Part shown: positions 24,826-34,568 of the stretch, piece after piece | Position numbering within the stretch: position 1 is the stretch's first letter | How the letters are laid out: the number at the start of each line of letters is the position of its first letter | Source of the DNA: SHZI01 sp038214295 | GTDB lineage: Bacteria; Pseudomonadota; Gammaproteobacteria; Steroidobacterales; GCA-2729495 | DNA: 64,000 bases | Reading direction: 5' to 3' | Assembly: GCA_038214295.1 (NCBI GenBank) | Contig: JBBQSA010000007.1 | Span: 23,919 to 87,918 of the forward strand | Notes under the pieces: generated by a model | What the model saw: only the letters and a program-made list of their open reading frames with translations | Databases searched by the model: none | Told to the model about the DNA's origin: nothing | Translations under genes and position numbers: made by a program

Positions 24826-24904
24826 GGAACCTGAGGGGGGAAGAACCGGTGAGGCGCGGCATTATAGATGACTTACAATCCGGGCCCATGAGTAAAGCAG
24901 CCCC
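24826..24904. promoter_or_regulatory. Divergent ibaG / kdsD promoter region with duplicated start segment
   Basis: On the minus strand, TATAAT (complement of 24861-24866) is a consensus -10 for ibaG. On the plus strand, TACAAT (24874-24879) may serve kdsD. A 17-bp tandem duplication (cccATGAGTAAAgcag, then cccATGAGTAAAccag) creates a six-codon reading frame MSKAAP at 24888-24908. Its TGA overlaps the kdsD ATG. Confidence 0.6.
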
Positions 24905-25897
24905 ATGAGTAAACCAGAGCAGGGCAGCGGCTCGCAGGACTTCCAGGCCCGGGGCCGCCGGGTCCTCGAGATCGAGGCCGCCGCGGTTGCCAGCCTTGCA
25001 CCGCGGCTCGACGCACGTTTCGACCGGGCCTGCCAGCTGTGCCTGGACTGCCGAGGCCGGGTCGTGGTGACGGGGATGGGCAAGTCCGGCCACATTGCGG
25101 GCAAGGTTGCCGCAACGCTCGCCAGCACCGGCACGCCGGCTTTCTTTGTCCATCCCGGGGAAGCCAGTCACGGCGACCTGGGCATGATCACCGCCAACGA
25201 CCTCCTCATCGCGATCTCCAACTCCGGCGAGACCGACGAGATCGTGAAGCTCCTGCCACTGCTGAAGCGCCTCGGTATCCCGCTGATCATGCTTACAGGC
25301 AATGCCCGGTCGACGCTGGCGGATTCAGCCACCGTGGTGCTGGATATCGGTGTCCGTGAGGAGGCCTGCCCGCTGAACCTCGCGCCGACCGCGAGCACCA
25401 CCGCGGCGCTCGCGATGGGCGACGCCCTGGCGGTGGCACTGCTGGAGAGCCGCGGCTTCACGCGGGAGGACTTCGCCCTGGCGCACCCGGGTGGCTCGCT
25501 CGGCCGGCGCCTGCTGCTGCGGGTCGATGACCTCATGCACACCGGCGACGGGGTGCCCCGCGTCAGCCCGGAGACCCCACTGGCCAAGGGCCTCGTCGAG
25601 ATGACCCGGAAGGGGCTCGGCATGACAGCCATCATCGATGCCGGAAACAAGCTCGCCGGCATCTTCACGGACGGCGACCTGCGCCGTGTGCTGGACCGGG
25701 GCATTGACGTGCATCGCACACCAATGAGCGAAGTCATGACCGTCAACTGCCGGACCATCGCGCCCGGCGTGCTGGCGGCCGAGGCCGTGTACATGCTGGA
25801 GCACTACAAGATCAACGCCCTGCTGGTCGTGGACGACCAGCAGAAGGTCGTCGGCGCCCTCAACGTCCATGACCTGCTTCGTGCAGGCGTGATGTAG
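24905..25897 (+). CDS. kdsD: Arabinose-5-phosphate isomerase (Kdo pathway)
   Basis: A 330-residue protein that converts ribulose-5-phosphate to arabinose-5-phosphate for Kdo synthesis. The N-terminal SIS domain has VVTGMGKSGHIAGKVAATLASTGTPAFF, the His-containing GEASHGDLGMI and ISNSGETDEIVKLL. Two CBS domains follow from about residue 205 (MHTGDGVPRV to the C-terminus). It is the first gene of the plus-strand kdsD-kdsC-lptC-lptA-lptB-rpoN-hpf-rapZ run. Confidence 0.95.
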   Translation: MSKPEQGSGSQDFQARGRRVLEIEAAAVASLAPRLDARFDRACQLCLDCRGRVVVTGMGKSGHIAGKVAATLASTGTPAFFVHPGEASHGDLGMITANDLLIAISNSGETDEIVKLLPLLKRLGIPLIMLTGNARSTLADSATVVLDIGVREEACPLNLAPTASTTAALAMGDALAVALLESRGFTREDFALAHPGGSLGRRLLLRVDDLMHTGDGVPRVSPETPLAKGLVEMTRKGLGMTAIIDAGNKLAGIFTDGDLRRVLDRGIDVHRTPMSEVMTVNCRTIAPGVLAAEAVYMLEHYKINALLVVDDQQKVVGALNVHDLLRAGVM

Positions 25898-25911
25898 GCG
25901 GCGTTTCCCGG

Positions 25912-26415
25912 ATGGATCAGCGCGCGCTCGAGTCCGCCGCAGCCCGCATCCGGCTGCTGGTGCTCGACGTGGACGGGGTGCTCACCGACGGCAGTCTCTG
26001 CTACGACGCCGAGGGGCGCGAGTCCAAGAGCTTTCATGTGCGGGACGGCTACGGCATCCAGCAGCTGCTGGCCGCGGGTGTGCTCGTCGCCGTCATTTCC
26101 GGCCGGCGCTCGCTGGCAGCGGCCGCGCGCCTTGCGGAGCTCAAGGTACCGCACGTGTATCTCGGCCGGAACGACAAGCGCCGGGTACTCGACCAGCTGC
26201 TGACCGAACTGGACGTGCCACTGGACCGGGTGGCCTGCGTCGGCGACGACGTCACCGACCTCGAGATCATGGGCCCGGCGGGCCTCGGCATCACGGTGGC
26301 CGACGCCCACCCGGAGGTATTGCGCGCGGCCGACTGGGTGACCACGGCCCTCGGCGGCCGGGGCGCCGTCCGGGAAGTCTGCGACCTGCTGCTTGCGGCC
26401 CGGCCACCCGCCTGA
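25912..26415 (+). CDS. kdsC: 3-deoxy-D-manno-octulosonate-8-phosphate phosphatase
   Basis: A 167-residue HAD-superfamily phosphatase (C0 type, no cap) that releases Kdo from Kdo-8-phosphate. The nucleophile Asp19 and general acid Asp21 lie in LLVLDVDGVLTDG. Later motifs are VISGRRS and VGDDVTDLEIMGPAG. It starts 14 bp after kdsD and 13 bp before lptC. Confidence 0.95.
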   Translation: MDQRALESAAARIRLLVLDVDGVLTDGSLCYDAEGRESKSFHVRDGYGIQQLLAAGVLVAVISGRRSLAAAARLAELKVPHVYLGRNDKRRVLDQLLTELDVPLDRVACVGDDVTDLEIMGPAGLGITVADAHPEVLRAADWVTTALGGRGAVREVCDLLLAARPPA

Positions 26416-26428
26416 GTAGGGTCGCGGC

Positions 26429-27022
26429 ATGGAATTCCAGCACCCGGTCCGTTTCACCCTGCTCCTCGGCGCGGCCCTGGTGACCACCTACCTCGTGTTC
26501 GACAGCCCGTCCCCGCCCGACGACGCCGGGGCGCGGACCGGACTGGGGCTTGGCTACTATGTGAAAAATGCGACGCTGACCGGCACGGGGCCCGACGGCC
26601 AGGTCCTCTATCGCGTGACCACACTGGCGGCGGAGCAGCTCCGGGCGGATGGCACGGTCACCCTGGAGGACGTCAACGTCGATTACGCGCCCGCGGCGGA
26701 GGTGCCCTGGCGGCTGAAAGCCGCTCACGGGCGTATGCCCAAGGATCGTAATATCATTGAACTCTCGGGCGAGGTGGTCGCAGAGACCGATGCAGCCGCC
26801 AGCCCGGCCATTGCCGGAGCCCGGCGCCGCAAGAACGCGGCACCGCTCCTGATCCGAACCGATTACCTGGAGCTGGATCCCGAAGCCCACGTCGCCAGTA
26901 CCGAGCACCTGGTGACCGTGGAGCGCGACCGGGACACGCTCCATTCCAGGGGGATGCGTGTCTATCTCAAGCAGGACCGTCTGCAGTTCGAATCCGAGGT
27001 TCGCGGACGGTTCCTGCCCTGA
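26429..27022 (+). CDS. lptC: LPS export protein LptC
   Basis: A 197-residue protein with one N-terminal membrane anchor (VRFTLLLGAALVTTYLVF) and a periplasmic beta-jellyroll domain, e.g. GLGYYVKNATLTGTGPDGQVLYRV. It takes LPS from the LptBFG transporter and passes it to LptA. Its 3' end overlaps the probable GTG start of lptA by 65 bp. Confidence 0.9.
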   Translation: MEFQHPVRFTLLLGAALVTTYLVFDSPSPPDDAGARTGLGLGYYVKNATLTGTGPDGQVLYRVTTLAAEQLRADGTVTLEDVNVDYAPAAEVPWRLKAAHGRMPKDRNIIELSGEVVAETDAAASPAIAGARRRKNAAPLLIRTDYLELDPEAHVASTEHLVTVERDRDTLHSRGMRVYLKQDRLQFESEVRGRFLP

Positions 27023-27670
27023 ACGACGTCGCATCCTGTCCGCGTTAGCTGGCAGCCTGCTCGGCCTGCTGCTCCTGCCTCTTTCACTGCAGGCGGCTGA
27101 CCGGCCGGAAGCCCCATTGGTCACGCCCCTGACCCCGGCGGACCCTGCCCTGCCGATCGATCTCGATGCCGCGTTTTCCGAATTCGACCGCCGCAACGAC
27201 CGGCTGGTCTTCCGGCAGCTGAACATCCGACAGGGGGCCCTGTCGATCAAGGCCGACGAGGCCACCGCCGATCCCGCCGACTTCGACAACAGCACCTGGG
27301 TTTTCACCGGCAACGTCGTCATCGTCAATGGCGCCACGCGCACCAACTGCTCCCGGGCGGAACTGAGCTTCCGGGATAACCGGCTGCGCAAGGCCGTGCT
27401 CACCGGCAAGCCGGCGGAGTTCAGCCAGGCGGGCACCGGCGGGCGGGCGCCGACAAAGGGCCGCGGCGAGTTGCTCGAGTACGACCTGGAGGCCGCCACG
27501 ATCAGGATGACCACCAACGCTTTCCTCAGCGATGGCCGGAACGAGATTTCCGGGAACAGCATCTCCTATGACCTGGCGCGCGAGGTGGTGCGCGCCGGTG
27601 GTCAGGAGGGTGGCCAGGTGCGGATGCGCATCACGCCGGAAGCGAAGAAGGCCGCCCCGGTGGACAGCCC

Positions 27671-27674
<4 letters not shown>
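26958..27674 (+). CDS. lptA: Periplasmic LPS-transport protein LptA
   Basis: The only usable start in frame is GTG 26958, inside lptC, preceded by AGGGGG. It gives 238 residues with a long polar head before the signal peptide (ILSALAGSLLGLLLLPLSLQA). No ATG, GTG or TTG occurs between the lptC stop and the signal core. The OstA-like beta-jellyroll is recognisable in IRQGALSIKADEATADPADFDNSTWVFTGNVVIVNG and in FLSDGRNEISGNSISYDL. It shuttles LPS across the periplasm. Its stop overlaps the lptB start (GTGA). Confidence 0.87.
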
Positions 27675-28396
<722 letters not shown>

Positions 28397-28428
28397 GCTG
28401 CGCCGGGACGCACCACGGCGCTTCAGGG

Positions 28429-29916
28429 ATGACGATGAAGCCGGCACTACAACTCAGGATCAGTCAGCAGCTGACGATGACGCCGCAGCTGCAGCAGGCC
28501 ATCCGCCTGCTGCAGATGCCGGTGGCGGAACTCAATACACAGCTCGAACAGCTGCTGGCCGAAAACGTGATGCTGGACCTGGAGGAATCCGCTCCCGGCG
28601 CCGGCGAGGACAACGTGGAGCTGGACGCTCCCCCGCCGGACCCGGCGGCCGGCGGCACGCCGGATGACGAAACACCCGCTGACAGCTGGGATGATGCCGA
28701 CAGCGAGTCCGTGGCCGTGGCCGAGCCCGCCGGCAACGAGGACGGGGACTCCCTGCTCTGGAGCGAGACCTCTGGCAGCGGTGGCAGCTGGGACGGCGAG
28801 GATGGCCGGCCCGAGCCCAGCGACCGGTCCAACGAAACCCTGCAGGCGCACCTGCTGTGGCAGCTCGAAACCGAGCACTTCGAGCCCCGGGAAGTCGTGA
28901 TGGGCCAGGCGCTCGTCGATGCCATGAACGATGCCGGCTACCTCACCGAGCCCCTGCCGGTGATCCTCGAGACCCTGGCAGCCTCCGGCACTTTCACGCT
29001 CGAGGAACTCGAGCACGCGCTTGGCAAGGTGCAGGCGCTGGACCCGGTGGGCGTTGGCGCCCGGGACCTCGGCGAGTGCGTCCGGCTGCAGTTGCGGCAG
29101 CTGGCGCCCGACGTGCCGGGCCGGGAACTCGCGCTCGCCATCACCGTTGACGGCCTCGATCTCGTGGCCGAGCAGCAGTTCGGGATACTCCGCCGGCGGC
29201 ACGAGGTGTCCGAGGGTGAGCTGGATACCGCCCTCGCCCTCATCCGCAACTGCCACCCCAAGCCCGGCCTCGCCATTCAGCCCGCGACGCCCGACTACAT
29301 CGTCCCCGACGTCTTCGTCCGCAAGCGCAACGGGCGCTGGGCGGTGGACGTCAACCGGTCAGTCACGCCGCGCCTCAAGGTCAACCAGGCCTACGCCGAC
29401 CTGGTGCGCGGCGACAGCGAGCACACCACGCTTCGCAACCAGTTGCAGGAGGCCCGCTGGCTGGTGCGCAGCCTCGAGATCCGCAACGACACCCTGCTTA
29501 AAGTGGCCCTGTGCATCGTGGACCGGCAGGCAGAGTTTCTCGACCACGGCGAGGAAAGCATGCGCCCCATGGTGCTGCGGGATGTGGCCGAGCTGGTGGA
29601 AATGCACGAATCCACGATCTCCCGGGTCACGGCCAACAAGTACATGCACACCCCCCGGGGCGTGTTCGAGTTCCGGCACTTTTTCTCCAGCCAGGTCACG
29701 GGCGACGACGGCAGCGAGCAGTCCTCGACCGCCATCCGGGCCCGGATCAAGAAGCTGATCAGCCAGGAGGACCCGGCAAAGCCCCTGTCCGACAGCCAGC
29801 TGGCGACGCTCCTGGCCAAGCAGGGCATCCAGGTCGCACGCCGAACAGTGGCAAAATACCGGGAAGCGATGCATATCGAGCCGTCAAGCGAGCGCAAGCG
29901 GCGCCCGCAGCGGTAA
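28429..29916 (+). CDS. rpoN: RNA polymerase sigma-54 factor
   Basis: A 495-residue sigma-54. Region I is LQLRISQQLTMTPQLQQAIRLLQMP, followed by an acidic, Asp/Glu-rich region II (about residues 45-130). The core-binding and HTH domains come next, and the RpoN box (ARRTVAKYREAM, about residues 475-486) binds the -24 element. It needs AAA+ activators for open complex formation. It lies 32 bp after lptB and 29 bp before hpf. Confidence 0.97.
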   Translation: MTMKPALQLRISQQLTMTPQLQQAIRLLQMPVAELNTQLEQLLAENVMLDLEESAPGAGEDNVELDAPPPDPAAGGTPDDETPADSWDDADSESVAVAEPAGNEDGDSLLWSETSGSGGSWDGEDGRPEPSDRSNETLQAHLLWQLETEHFEPREVVMGQALVDAMNDAGYLTEPLPVILETLAASGTFTLEELEHALGKVQALDPVGVGARDLGECVRLQLRQLAPDVPGRELALAITVDGLDLVAEQQFGILRRRHEVSEGELDTALALIRNCHPKPGLAIQPATPDYIVPDVFVRKRNGRWAVDVNRSVTPRLKVNQAYADLVRGDSEHTTLRNQLQEARWLVRSLEIRNDTLLKVALCIVDRQAEFLDHGEESMRPMVLRDVAELVEMHESTISRVTANKYMHTPRGVFEFRHFFSSQVTGDDGSEQSSTAIRARIKKLISQEDPAKPLSDSQLATLLAKQGIQVARRTVAKYREAMHIEPSSERKRRPQR

Positions 29917-29945
29917 CTACAACAAGACAACGGAAGGAAGGCACG

Positions 29946-30266
29946 ATGCAACTCAACCTGACCGGCCACCACGTCGATATTACCCCGTCGATGCGCGAGT
30001 ATGTGGAGTCCAAGCTGGGGCGCCTCGAACGGCACTTCGATCACGTCACGGTCGTGCACTGCATCCTGACAGTCGACAAGCTCCGGCACCGCTCCGAGGC
30101 CACGGTGAACCTCTCCGGCGGGCAGCTGTTCGCTGAGGCCACCGAAGAGAACATGTACGCGGCCATCGACTCCATGGTCTCCAAGCTCGATCGGCAGGTG
30201 CGCAAGCACAAGGAAAAGCTGACGGACCATCACGCCCGGGACACCACCAAGCGCGACCTCAACTGA
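29946..30266 (+). CDS. hpf: Ribosome hibernation-promoting factor (short form)
   Basis: ATG 29946 follows a strong GGAAGGAAGG site; 106 residues. Features are MQLNLTGHHVDITPSMREYVESKLGRLERHFDHV, ATVNLSGGQLFAEATEENMYAAIDSMVSKLDRQVRKHKEK. The length matches short HPF/YhbH, which dimerizes 70S ribosomes together with RMF. It lies between rpoN and rapZ; ptsN, usually found next to it, is missing. Confidence 0.95.
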   Translation: MQLNLTGHHVDITPSMREYVESKLGRLERHFDHVTVVHCILTVDKLRHRSEATVNLSGGQLFAEATEENMYAAIDSMVSKLDRQVRKHKEKLTDHHARDTTKRDLN

Positions 30267-30287
30267 GGTCGGCGGTCGGCCCGCGCC

Positions 30288-31196
30288 ATGCGCCTGATCA
30301 TCGTCAGCGGCCTTTCGGGCTCGGGCAAGACCGTCGCCCTGCATCATCTCGAGGACCTGGGCTTCTATTGCATCGATAACGTCCCTGCCGCACTTCTCGC
30401 GATGATGATCGCCCAGATCACCGCCACGCAGGACCCGCTCTACGCCAACCTCGCCATCGGCATCGATGCGCGCAACCGGGCGGCGGACCTCGCCCGCCTC
30501 CCGGACGTGGTGCGGGACCTGCGGTCCCGGGGCATCCGCTGCGAGGTGCTTTTCCTGCACGCGGACGACAACATGCTGCTGAAGCGCTACGGGGAAACCC
30601 GGCGCAAGCATCCCCTGAGCGCCGCGGGACTCAGCCTCCGGGAGGCGATTGATCGCGAGCGGGCGCTGCTCGGGCCGATCATCGGCTCGGCCGAGCTCGT
30701 GCTCGACACCACCCGCACCAGCATCTATGAACTGCGCGACATCATCCGCCGCCGGGTGGGAGCCCACGAGCAGCCCGGGTTGTCGATCCTGATCGAGTCC
30801 TTCGGCTACAAGCACGGCATACCCGCGGATGCCGACTTCGTGTTCGACCTGCGGTGCCTGCCAAATCCCTACTGGGACGTGGCCCTGCGGCACCTGACCG
30901 GGCGGGACGAGAAGGTCGTGGAGTTCCTGGAGGCGGCGCCAAGCGTGCAGCGCATGCACGACGACATCCTCGCCTTCCTGGACCGCTGGATACCGGAATA
31001 CATCGACTTCAACCGCAATTACCTGACGGTGGCGATCGGCTGCACCGGCGGCCAGCACCGGTCGGTGTACATGGCGGAAAAGCTCGCCGCAGAACTCTCG
31101 AAACGCTATTCGCCGGTGATGACCCGGCACAACGAGCTGCCGCGGGAACAAGGCCGGCTCCAGGCGCCCCAGTTCGGGGGCCAGCTCGACGACTAG
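30288..31196 (+). CDS. rapZ: RNase adapter protein RapZ
   Basis: A 302-residue P-loop protein with Walker A GLSGSGKT (residues 8-15), FYCIDNVPAALL, and the C-terminal RNA-binding domain containing SFGYKHGIPADADFVFDLRCLPNPYW and IGCTGGQHRSVYMAEKLA. In enterobacteria it guides RNase E to the sRNA GlmZ and so adjusts amino-sugar synthesis. Its stop shares CTAG with the convergent patatin gene. Confidence 0.95.
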   Translation: MRLIIVSGLSGSGKTVALHHLEDLGFYCIDNVPAALLAMMIAQITATQDPLYANLAIGIDARNRAADLARLPDVVRDLRSRGIRCEVLFLHADDNMLLKRYGETRRKHPLSAAGLSLREAIDRERALLGPIIGSAELVLDTTRTSIYELRDIIRRRVGAHEQPGLSILIESFGYKHGIPADADFVFDLRCLPNPYWDVALRHLTGRDEKVVEFLEAAPSVQRMHDDILAFLDRWIPEYIDFNRNYLTVAIGCTGGQHRSVYMAEKLAAELSKRYSPVMTRHNELPREQGRLQAPQFGGQLDD

Positions 31197-32464
31197 GACG
31201 CGTCGGCCATCTGCAGGACGCGGACCCGCTGCGAGTACTCCTCGCTGAGATCCCGCCAGCCGCTGATGCCTGCCGGCGCCAGGATCGGCTGGCCGTCCAT
31301 GAATGCCAGGAGATCCTCCCGGCGGTTCATCCCGTCCTCGTAACCGAGGGCAATCAGCTCTTGGGTGTAACCCGATTCGAACAGCAGGTAGCTGAGCAAC
31401 TGGCTGCCCCCGTAGTTGAGAGCACCCATCCCGCGCATGAGGAGCCGGACGGGCTTCGGCATTTCCTGGATGTGGCGGGCCGCAATCGCCTGGATGTCGC
31501 GACTGGGCAGCATGATGAAGGCGTCGGTGTGGTGGAGCAGGCCGAACTCGCCCTGCATCACCCGGCCGGGCGAGTTCTCAAGGATCAGGTTGATACGGAT
31601 CAGGTTTTCCAGGTCGGACGACAGGCCGTCCATGAACAGCGCATCGAGGATGTAGCCCGCGATGCGCCCGAAGCTGGGATACGGCACGGGTTCGTCAACA
31701 CCGGGCAGGGGCTCGGCCCCCTCGCTGCGCACGCCGATCACCAGCAGCCGGTGCGCTCCCAGGTGGAGCGCCGGGGACAGGGGCGTGGCCTGGCGCATCG
31801 CGCCGTCACCGAAGTACTCCTGGCCGATGCGCACCGGGGGAAAAATCATCGGCACGGCCACGCTCGCCATCAGGTGCTCGAGCTGGATGGACGTCGACCG
31901 GCCCTTGCGCCGCACCCGCTCCCAGGGATGGCAGTTCGCCGTGCCCTGGTAGAAGGTGACCGAGCGGGCCGAGCCGTAGCCGGCCGCCGTGATCGCCAGC
32001 GCGCCCAGGTAGCCCTTGTCGATGGCCTCCTGGATGGAGTCGAAGTTGATCCGCCCCCGCAGCAGTGCCCACAGGGGGTCGTTGTCGAGGAAGGCCTTGG
32101 GATTGCGCGGCCCGAGCCCACCGAGGACCACCGCGGCCAGCCAGTGCAGGCTGCTCTTCAGCATGGTGCCGGCGTCGCAGCGGAACACCTGGCTGGAGTG
32201 AAAATTGGCCCAGACCCGTTCCAGGTCGGTCACTGCGACCCGGAAGGACCGGGCCCGGGATGCGAGCACCGCCGCGCTGATGGCGCCGGCCGACGTACCG
32301 CTGAGGACGGCGAACGGATTGGAACCCCGCCGCGGCAACAGCTCGGCAATCGCCTTGAGGACCCCCACCTGGTAGGCCCCCCGGGCGCCACCGCCCGGCA
32401 GGACGAGTCCAATGTGCTTGTCGAGACCTCCCGGTCCGATGCTTTGTCTGCGTTCCTGGCCCAT
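31193..32464 (-). CDS. Patatin-like phospholipase family protein
   Basis: The start is ATG 32464 (MGQERRQS) with a GGGAG site; 423 residues. The oxyanion loop GLVLPGGGARGAYQVGVLKAI, the nucleophile elbow GTSAGA and the catalytic Asp in YFGDGAMRQ define a Ser-Asp lipid acyl hydrolase. There is no signal peptide, so it is probably cytosolic or peripherally membrane-bound. The C-terminal 150 residues (from SSDLENLIRIN) are a family-specific extension. It is convergent with rapZ. Confidence 0.9.
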   Translation of the reverse strand: MGQERRQSIGPGGLDKHIGLVLPGGGARGAYQVGVLKAIAELLPRRGSNPFAVLSGTSAGAISAAVLASRARSFRVAVTDLERVWANFHSSQVFRCDAGTMLKSSLHWLAAVVLGGLGPRNPKAFLDNDPLWALLRGRINFDSIQEAIDKGYLGALAITAAGYGSARSVTFYQGTANCHPWERVRRKGRSTSIQLEHLMASVAVPMIFPPVRIGQEYFGDGAMRQATPLSPALHLGAHRLLVIGVRSEGAEPLPGVDEPVPYPSFGRIAGYILDALFMDGLSSDLENLIRINLILENSPGRVMQGEFGLLHHTDAFIMLPSRDIQAIAARHIQEMPKPVRLLMRGMGALNYGGSQLLSYLLFESGYTQELIALGYEDGMNRREDLLAFMDGQPILAPAGISGWRDLSEEYSQRVRVLQMADAS

Positions 32465-32587
32465 GCAGCCCGCTCCCGGAGCACTATCGGCTGCCGTGCG
32501 GCGAATGGTAAGCACAGGTGATTCGCCGGGACAAGCCGCTGAAACCCGATGCTATGCTCATCCGCTTCCGAAACGGAGATTGATTGC

Positions 32588-33139
32588 ATGATGCGTGAAG
32601 CAGCTCTCATCGCGGGCCTGGTTGTGGTGATCGCGATCGGCTACAGCTGGATGAACGCGGCCCGGGCGGCCCAGCCCGAAGTCGGCCAACCGGCGCCGGC
32701 TTTCCGGCTGCAGGACCAGAACGGCAAGTGGCATGCGCTGGACGATTTCCGGGGCAAGTGGGTGGCCGTGTACTTCTACCCGAAGGCGGACACCCCGGGC
32801 TGCACGAAGGAAGCCTGCGAGTTCCGCGACAACATCTTCGCCTTCGAGGAAATCGGCGCGACGATCCTCGGCGTCAGCATCGACGCCATCAAGGACCAGA
32901 AGAAGTTCGCCGAGAAGTACAGCCTGCCATTCCCCCTGCTGGCCGACATCGACGGCAAGACGGCGGAAGCCTACGGTGTGCTCACCAACCTCGGGATCAT
33001 GAAGCTCGCCCGGCGCCATTCCTTCCTGATCGCCCCTGACGGGACGATTGCCAAGCACTACGACAAGGTCGACCCGGCCACCCACTCGAAGGAAGTGCTG
33101 GCCGACCTGAAGGCGCTGGGGGCCCGGAAAACGGGCTGA
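32588..33139 (+). CDS. Peroxiredoxin, BCP/PrxQ type, membrane-anchored or exported
   Basis: ATG 32588 follows a GGAG site and gives 183 residues. Unlike cytosolic BCP, it begins with a hydrophobic leader (ALIAGLVVVIAIGYSWMNAARAAQ). The thioredoxin-like domain follows, with peroxidatic Cys72 and resolving Cys77 in ADTPGCTKEACEFRD, the five-residue spacing of atypical 2-Cys PrxQ. It should reduce peroxides at the periplasmic face. TATGCT at 32553-32558 is a possible -10 box. It is divergent from the patatin gene. Confidence 0.9.
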   Translation: MMREAALIAGLVVVIAIGYSWMNAARAAQPEVGQPAPAFRLQDQNGKWHALDDFRGKWVAVYFYPKADTPGCTKEACEFRDNIFAFEEIGATILGVSIDAIKDQKKFAEKYSLPFPLLADIDGKTAEAYGVLTNLGIMKLARRHSFLIAPDGTIAKHYDKVDPATHSKEVLADLKALGARKTG

Positions 33140-33167
33140 TCAGCGGCCCCTCACCGGGAGCACCGCT

Positions 33168-34553
33168 TCAAACGTTGTAGGTCTGGTGCCGCTCGGGCAT
33201 CTCGACGGCCGTGCCCTTGAGCCGTCCTGCGAAGGTCTGCATGGTGTCCGGTTCGCCGTGAACGAGAAAGGTGCGCGCGGCACCCGTGTGCGCGTGCCAG
33301 GCCAGCAGCTCGGCCTGGTCCGCGTGGGCCGAGAAGCCATTGATCGTGTGAATGCTGGCCTTCACGCGGATCTCCTCGCCAAAGAGCTTCACGGTCTTGG
33401 CCCCGTCGATGATCCGTCGCGCGAGCGTGCCCCGGGCCGCGTAGCCGACGAAAATGATCGCGGAATCCTCCCGCCACAGGTTGTGCTTCAGGTGATGACG
33501 CACCCGGCCACCCGTGCACATACCCGAACCGGCCATGATTACCGAGCCACCGGCGATGCGATTGAGGGCCATGGACTCCGCGGCCTCCCGGGTAAAGTGC
33601 AGTCCCGGCATGGCAAAGGGATCGCGGCGATCCCGGAACAGTTCGCTGGTCGCGTCGTCGTAGCATTCCGGGTGGTTCCTGAAGATGGTCGTGGCCGAGA
33701 TGGCCATCGGGGAATCGAGGAACACCTGCATGGTGCGCGGCAGGCGGCGGCTGTCGACGGCCTCGCGGAGGTAATAGAGGATCTCCTGGGCGCGTTCCAG
33801 GGCGAAGGTCGGGATGATGACGTTGCCACCCCGTGCAAAGGCCTCCTCGACGGCCACGTACATCTCCTCGACCGACGGGCCTATCGGCTTGTGCAGCCGG
33901 TCCCCATAGGTGGTTTCCATGACGACCGTATCCACGCGGGGGGGCGGCACGGGATCGCGGAGTATCGGCCGCCCGCTGCTGCCAATGTCCCCGGAGAAGA
34001 GGATCCGGCGGCTCGTTCCGCCCTCGGTGAGTTCGAGCAGTACGCTCGCCGAACCCAGGATGTGACCCACGTCGATGAACGTGGCGCGGATGCCGGGCGC
34101 GATGTCCAGGGGCTTGCCATACACGGCAGTGCGACCGAAGAAGTCCAGGGTGTTCAGGGCCTCGAGCGTCGTGTAGAGCGGGCCTGCATCGCCCTGCTCG
34201 GCTTGGCGCCCGGCGCGCCGCGTGCGCCAGCGCGCTTCTTCCTCCTGCAGGTGGGCCGAGTCCAGCATGACGAGCCTGGCCAGTTCCCGGGAGGCCGCCG
34301 TCGTGACGATCTCGCCGTGGAAGCCGCGCTTGGCCAGCAGGGGCAGCCGCCCGCAGTGGTCCAGGTGCGCGTGGGTCAGCAGCACGTAGTCGATGTCTGC
34401 GGCCTCGAAACCGAAGGGCTCGGCGTTCTCCTCGTCCAGGCCCCGCCCGCCCTGGTAGAGGCCACAGTCGATCAGGAGCCGCTTGCCGGCGCACTCCACC
34501 AGGTGACAGGAGCCCGTAACTCCCTGGTCCGCACCGTGAAATTCCAGCTTCAT
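33168..34553 (-). CDS. Beta-CASP metallo-beta-lactamase-fold hydrolase (RNase J/CPSF-like)
   Basis: A 461-residue protein of the MBL-fold/beta-CASP family. The metal motif is LTHAHLDHCGRLP, with further ligands in DVGHILGSASVLLE and LFSGDIG. The beta-CASP insert contains ERAQEILYYL, the GSGMCTGGRVRHHLKHNL switch and the closing HTINGFSAHADQAELLAW. The last block, ARTFLVHGE, supplies the final His. Family members are RNA 5'/endonucleases. It is 15 bp downstream of the LOG-family gene and probably cotranscribed with it. Confidence 0.93.
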   Translation of the reverse strand: MKLEFHGADQGVTGSCHLVECAGKRLLIDCGLYQGGRGLDEENAEPFGFEAADIDYVLLTHAHLDHCGRLPLLAKRGFHGEIVTTAASRELARLVMLDSAHLQEEEARWRTRRAGRQAEQGDAGPLYTTLEALNTLDFFGRTAVYGKPLDIAPGIRATFIDVGHILGSASVLLELTEGGTSRRILFSGDIGSSGRPILRDPVPPPRVDTVVMETTYGDRLHKPIGPSVEEMYVAVEEAFARGGNVIIPTFALERAQEILYYLREAVDSRRLPRTMQVFLDSPMAISATTIFRNHPECYDDATSELFRDRRDPFAMPGLHFTREAAESMALNRIAGGSVIMAGSGMCTGGRVRHHLKHNLWREDSAIIFVGYAARGTLARRIIDGAKTVKLFGEEIRVKASIHTINGFSAHADQAELLAWHAHTGAARTFLVHGEPDTMQTFAGRLKGTAVEMPERHQTYNV

Positions 34554-34568
34554 CGACTTCTCCCTGAA

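Noticed and set aside
29391..31151. A 586-codon minus-strand frame opposite rpoN, hpf and rapZ
   Set aside because: It crosses three well-supported genes and has shadow-type composition.
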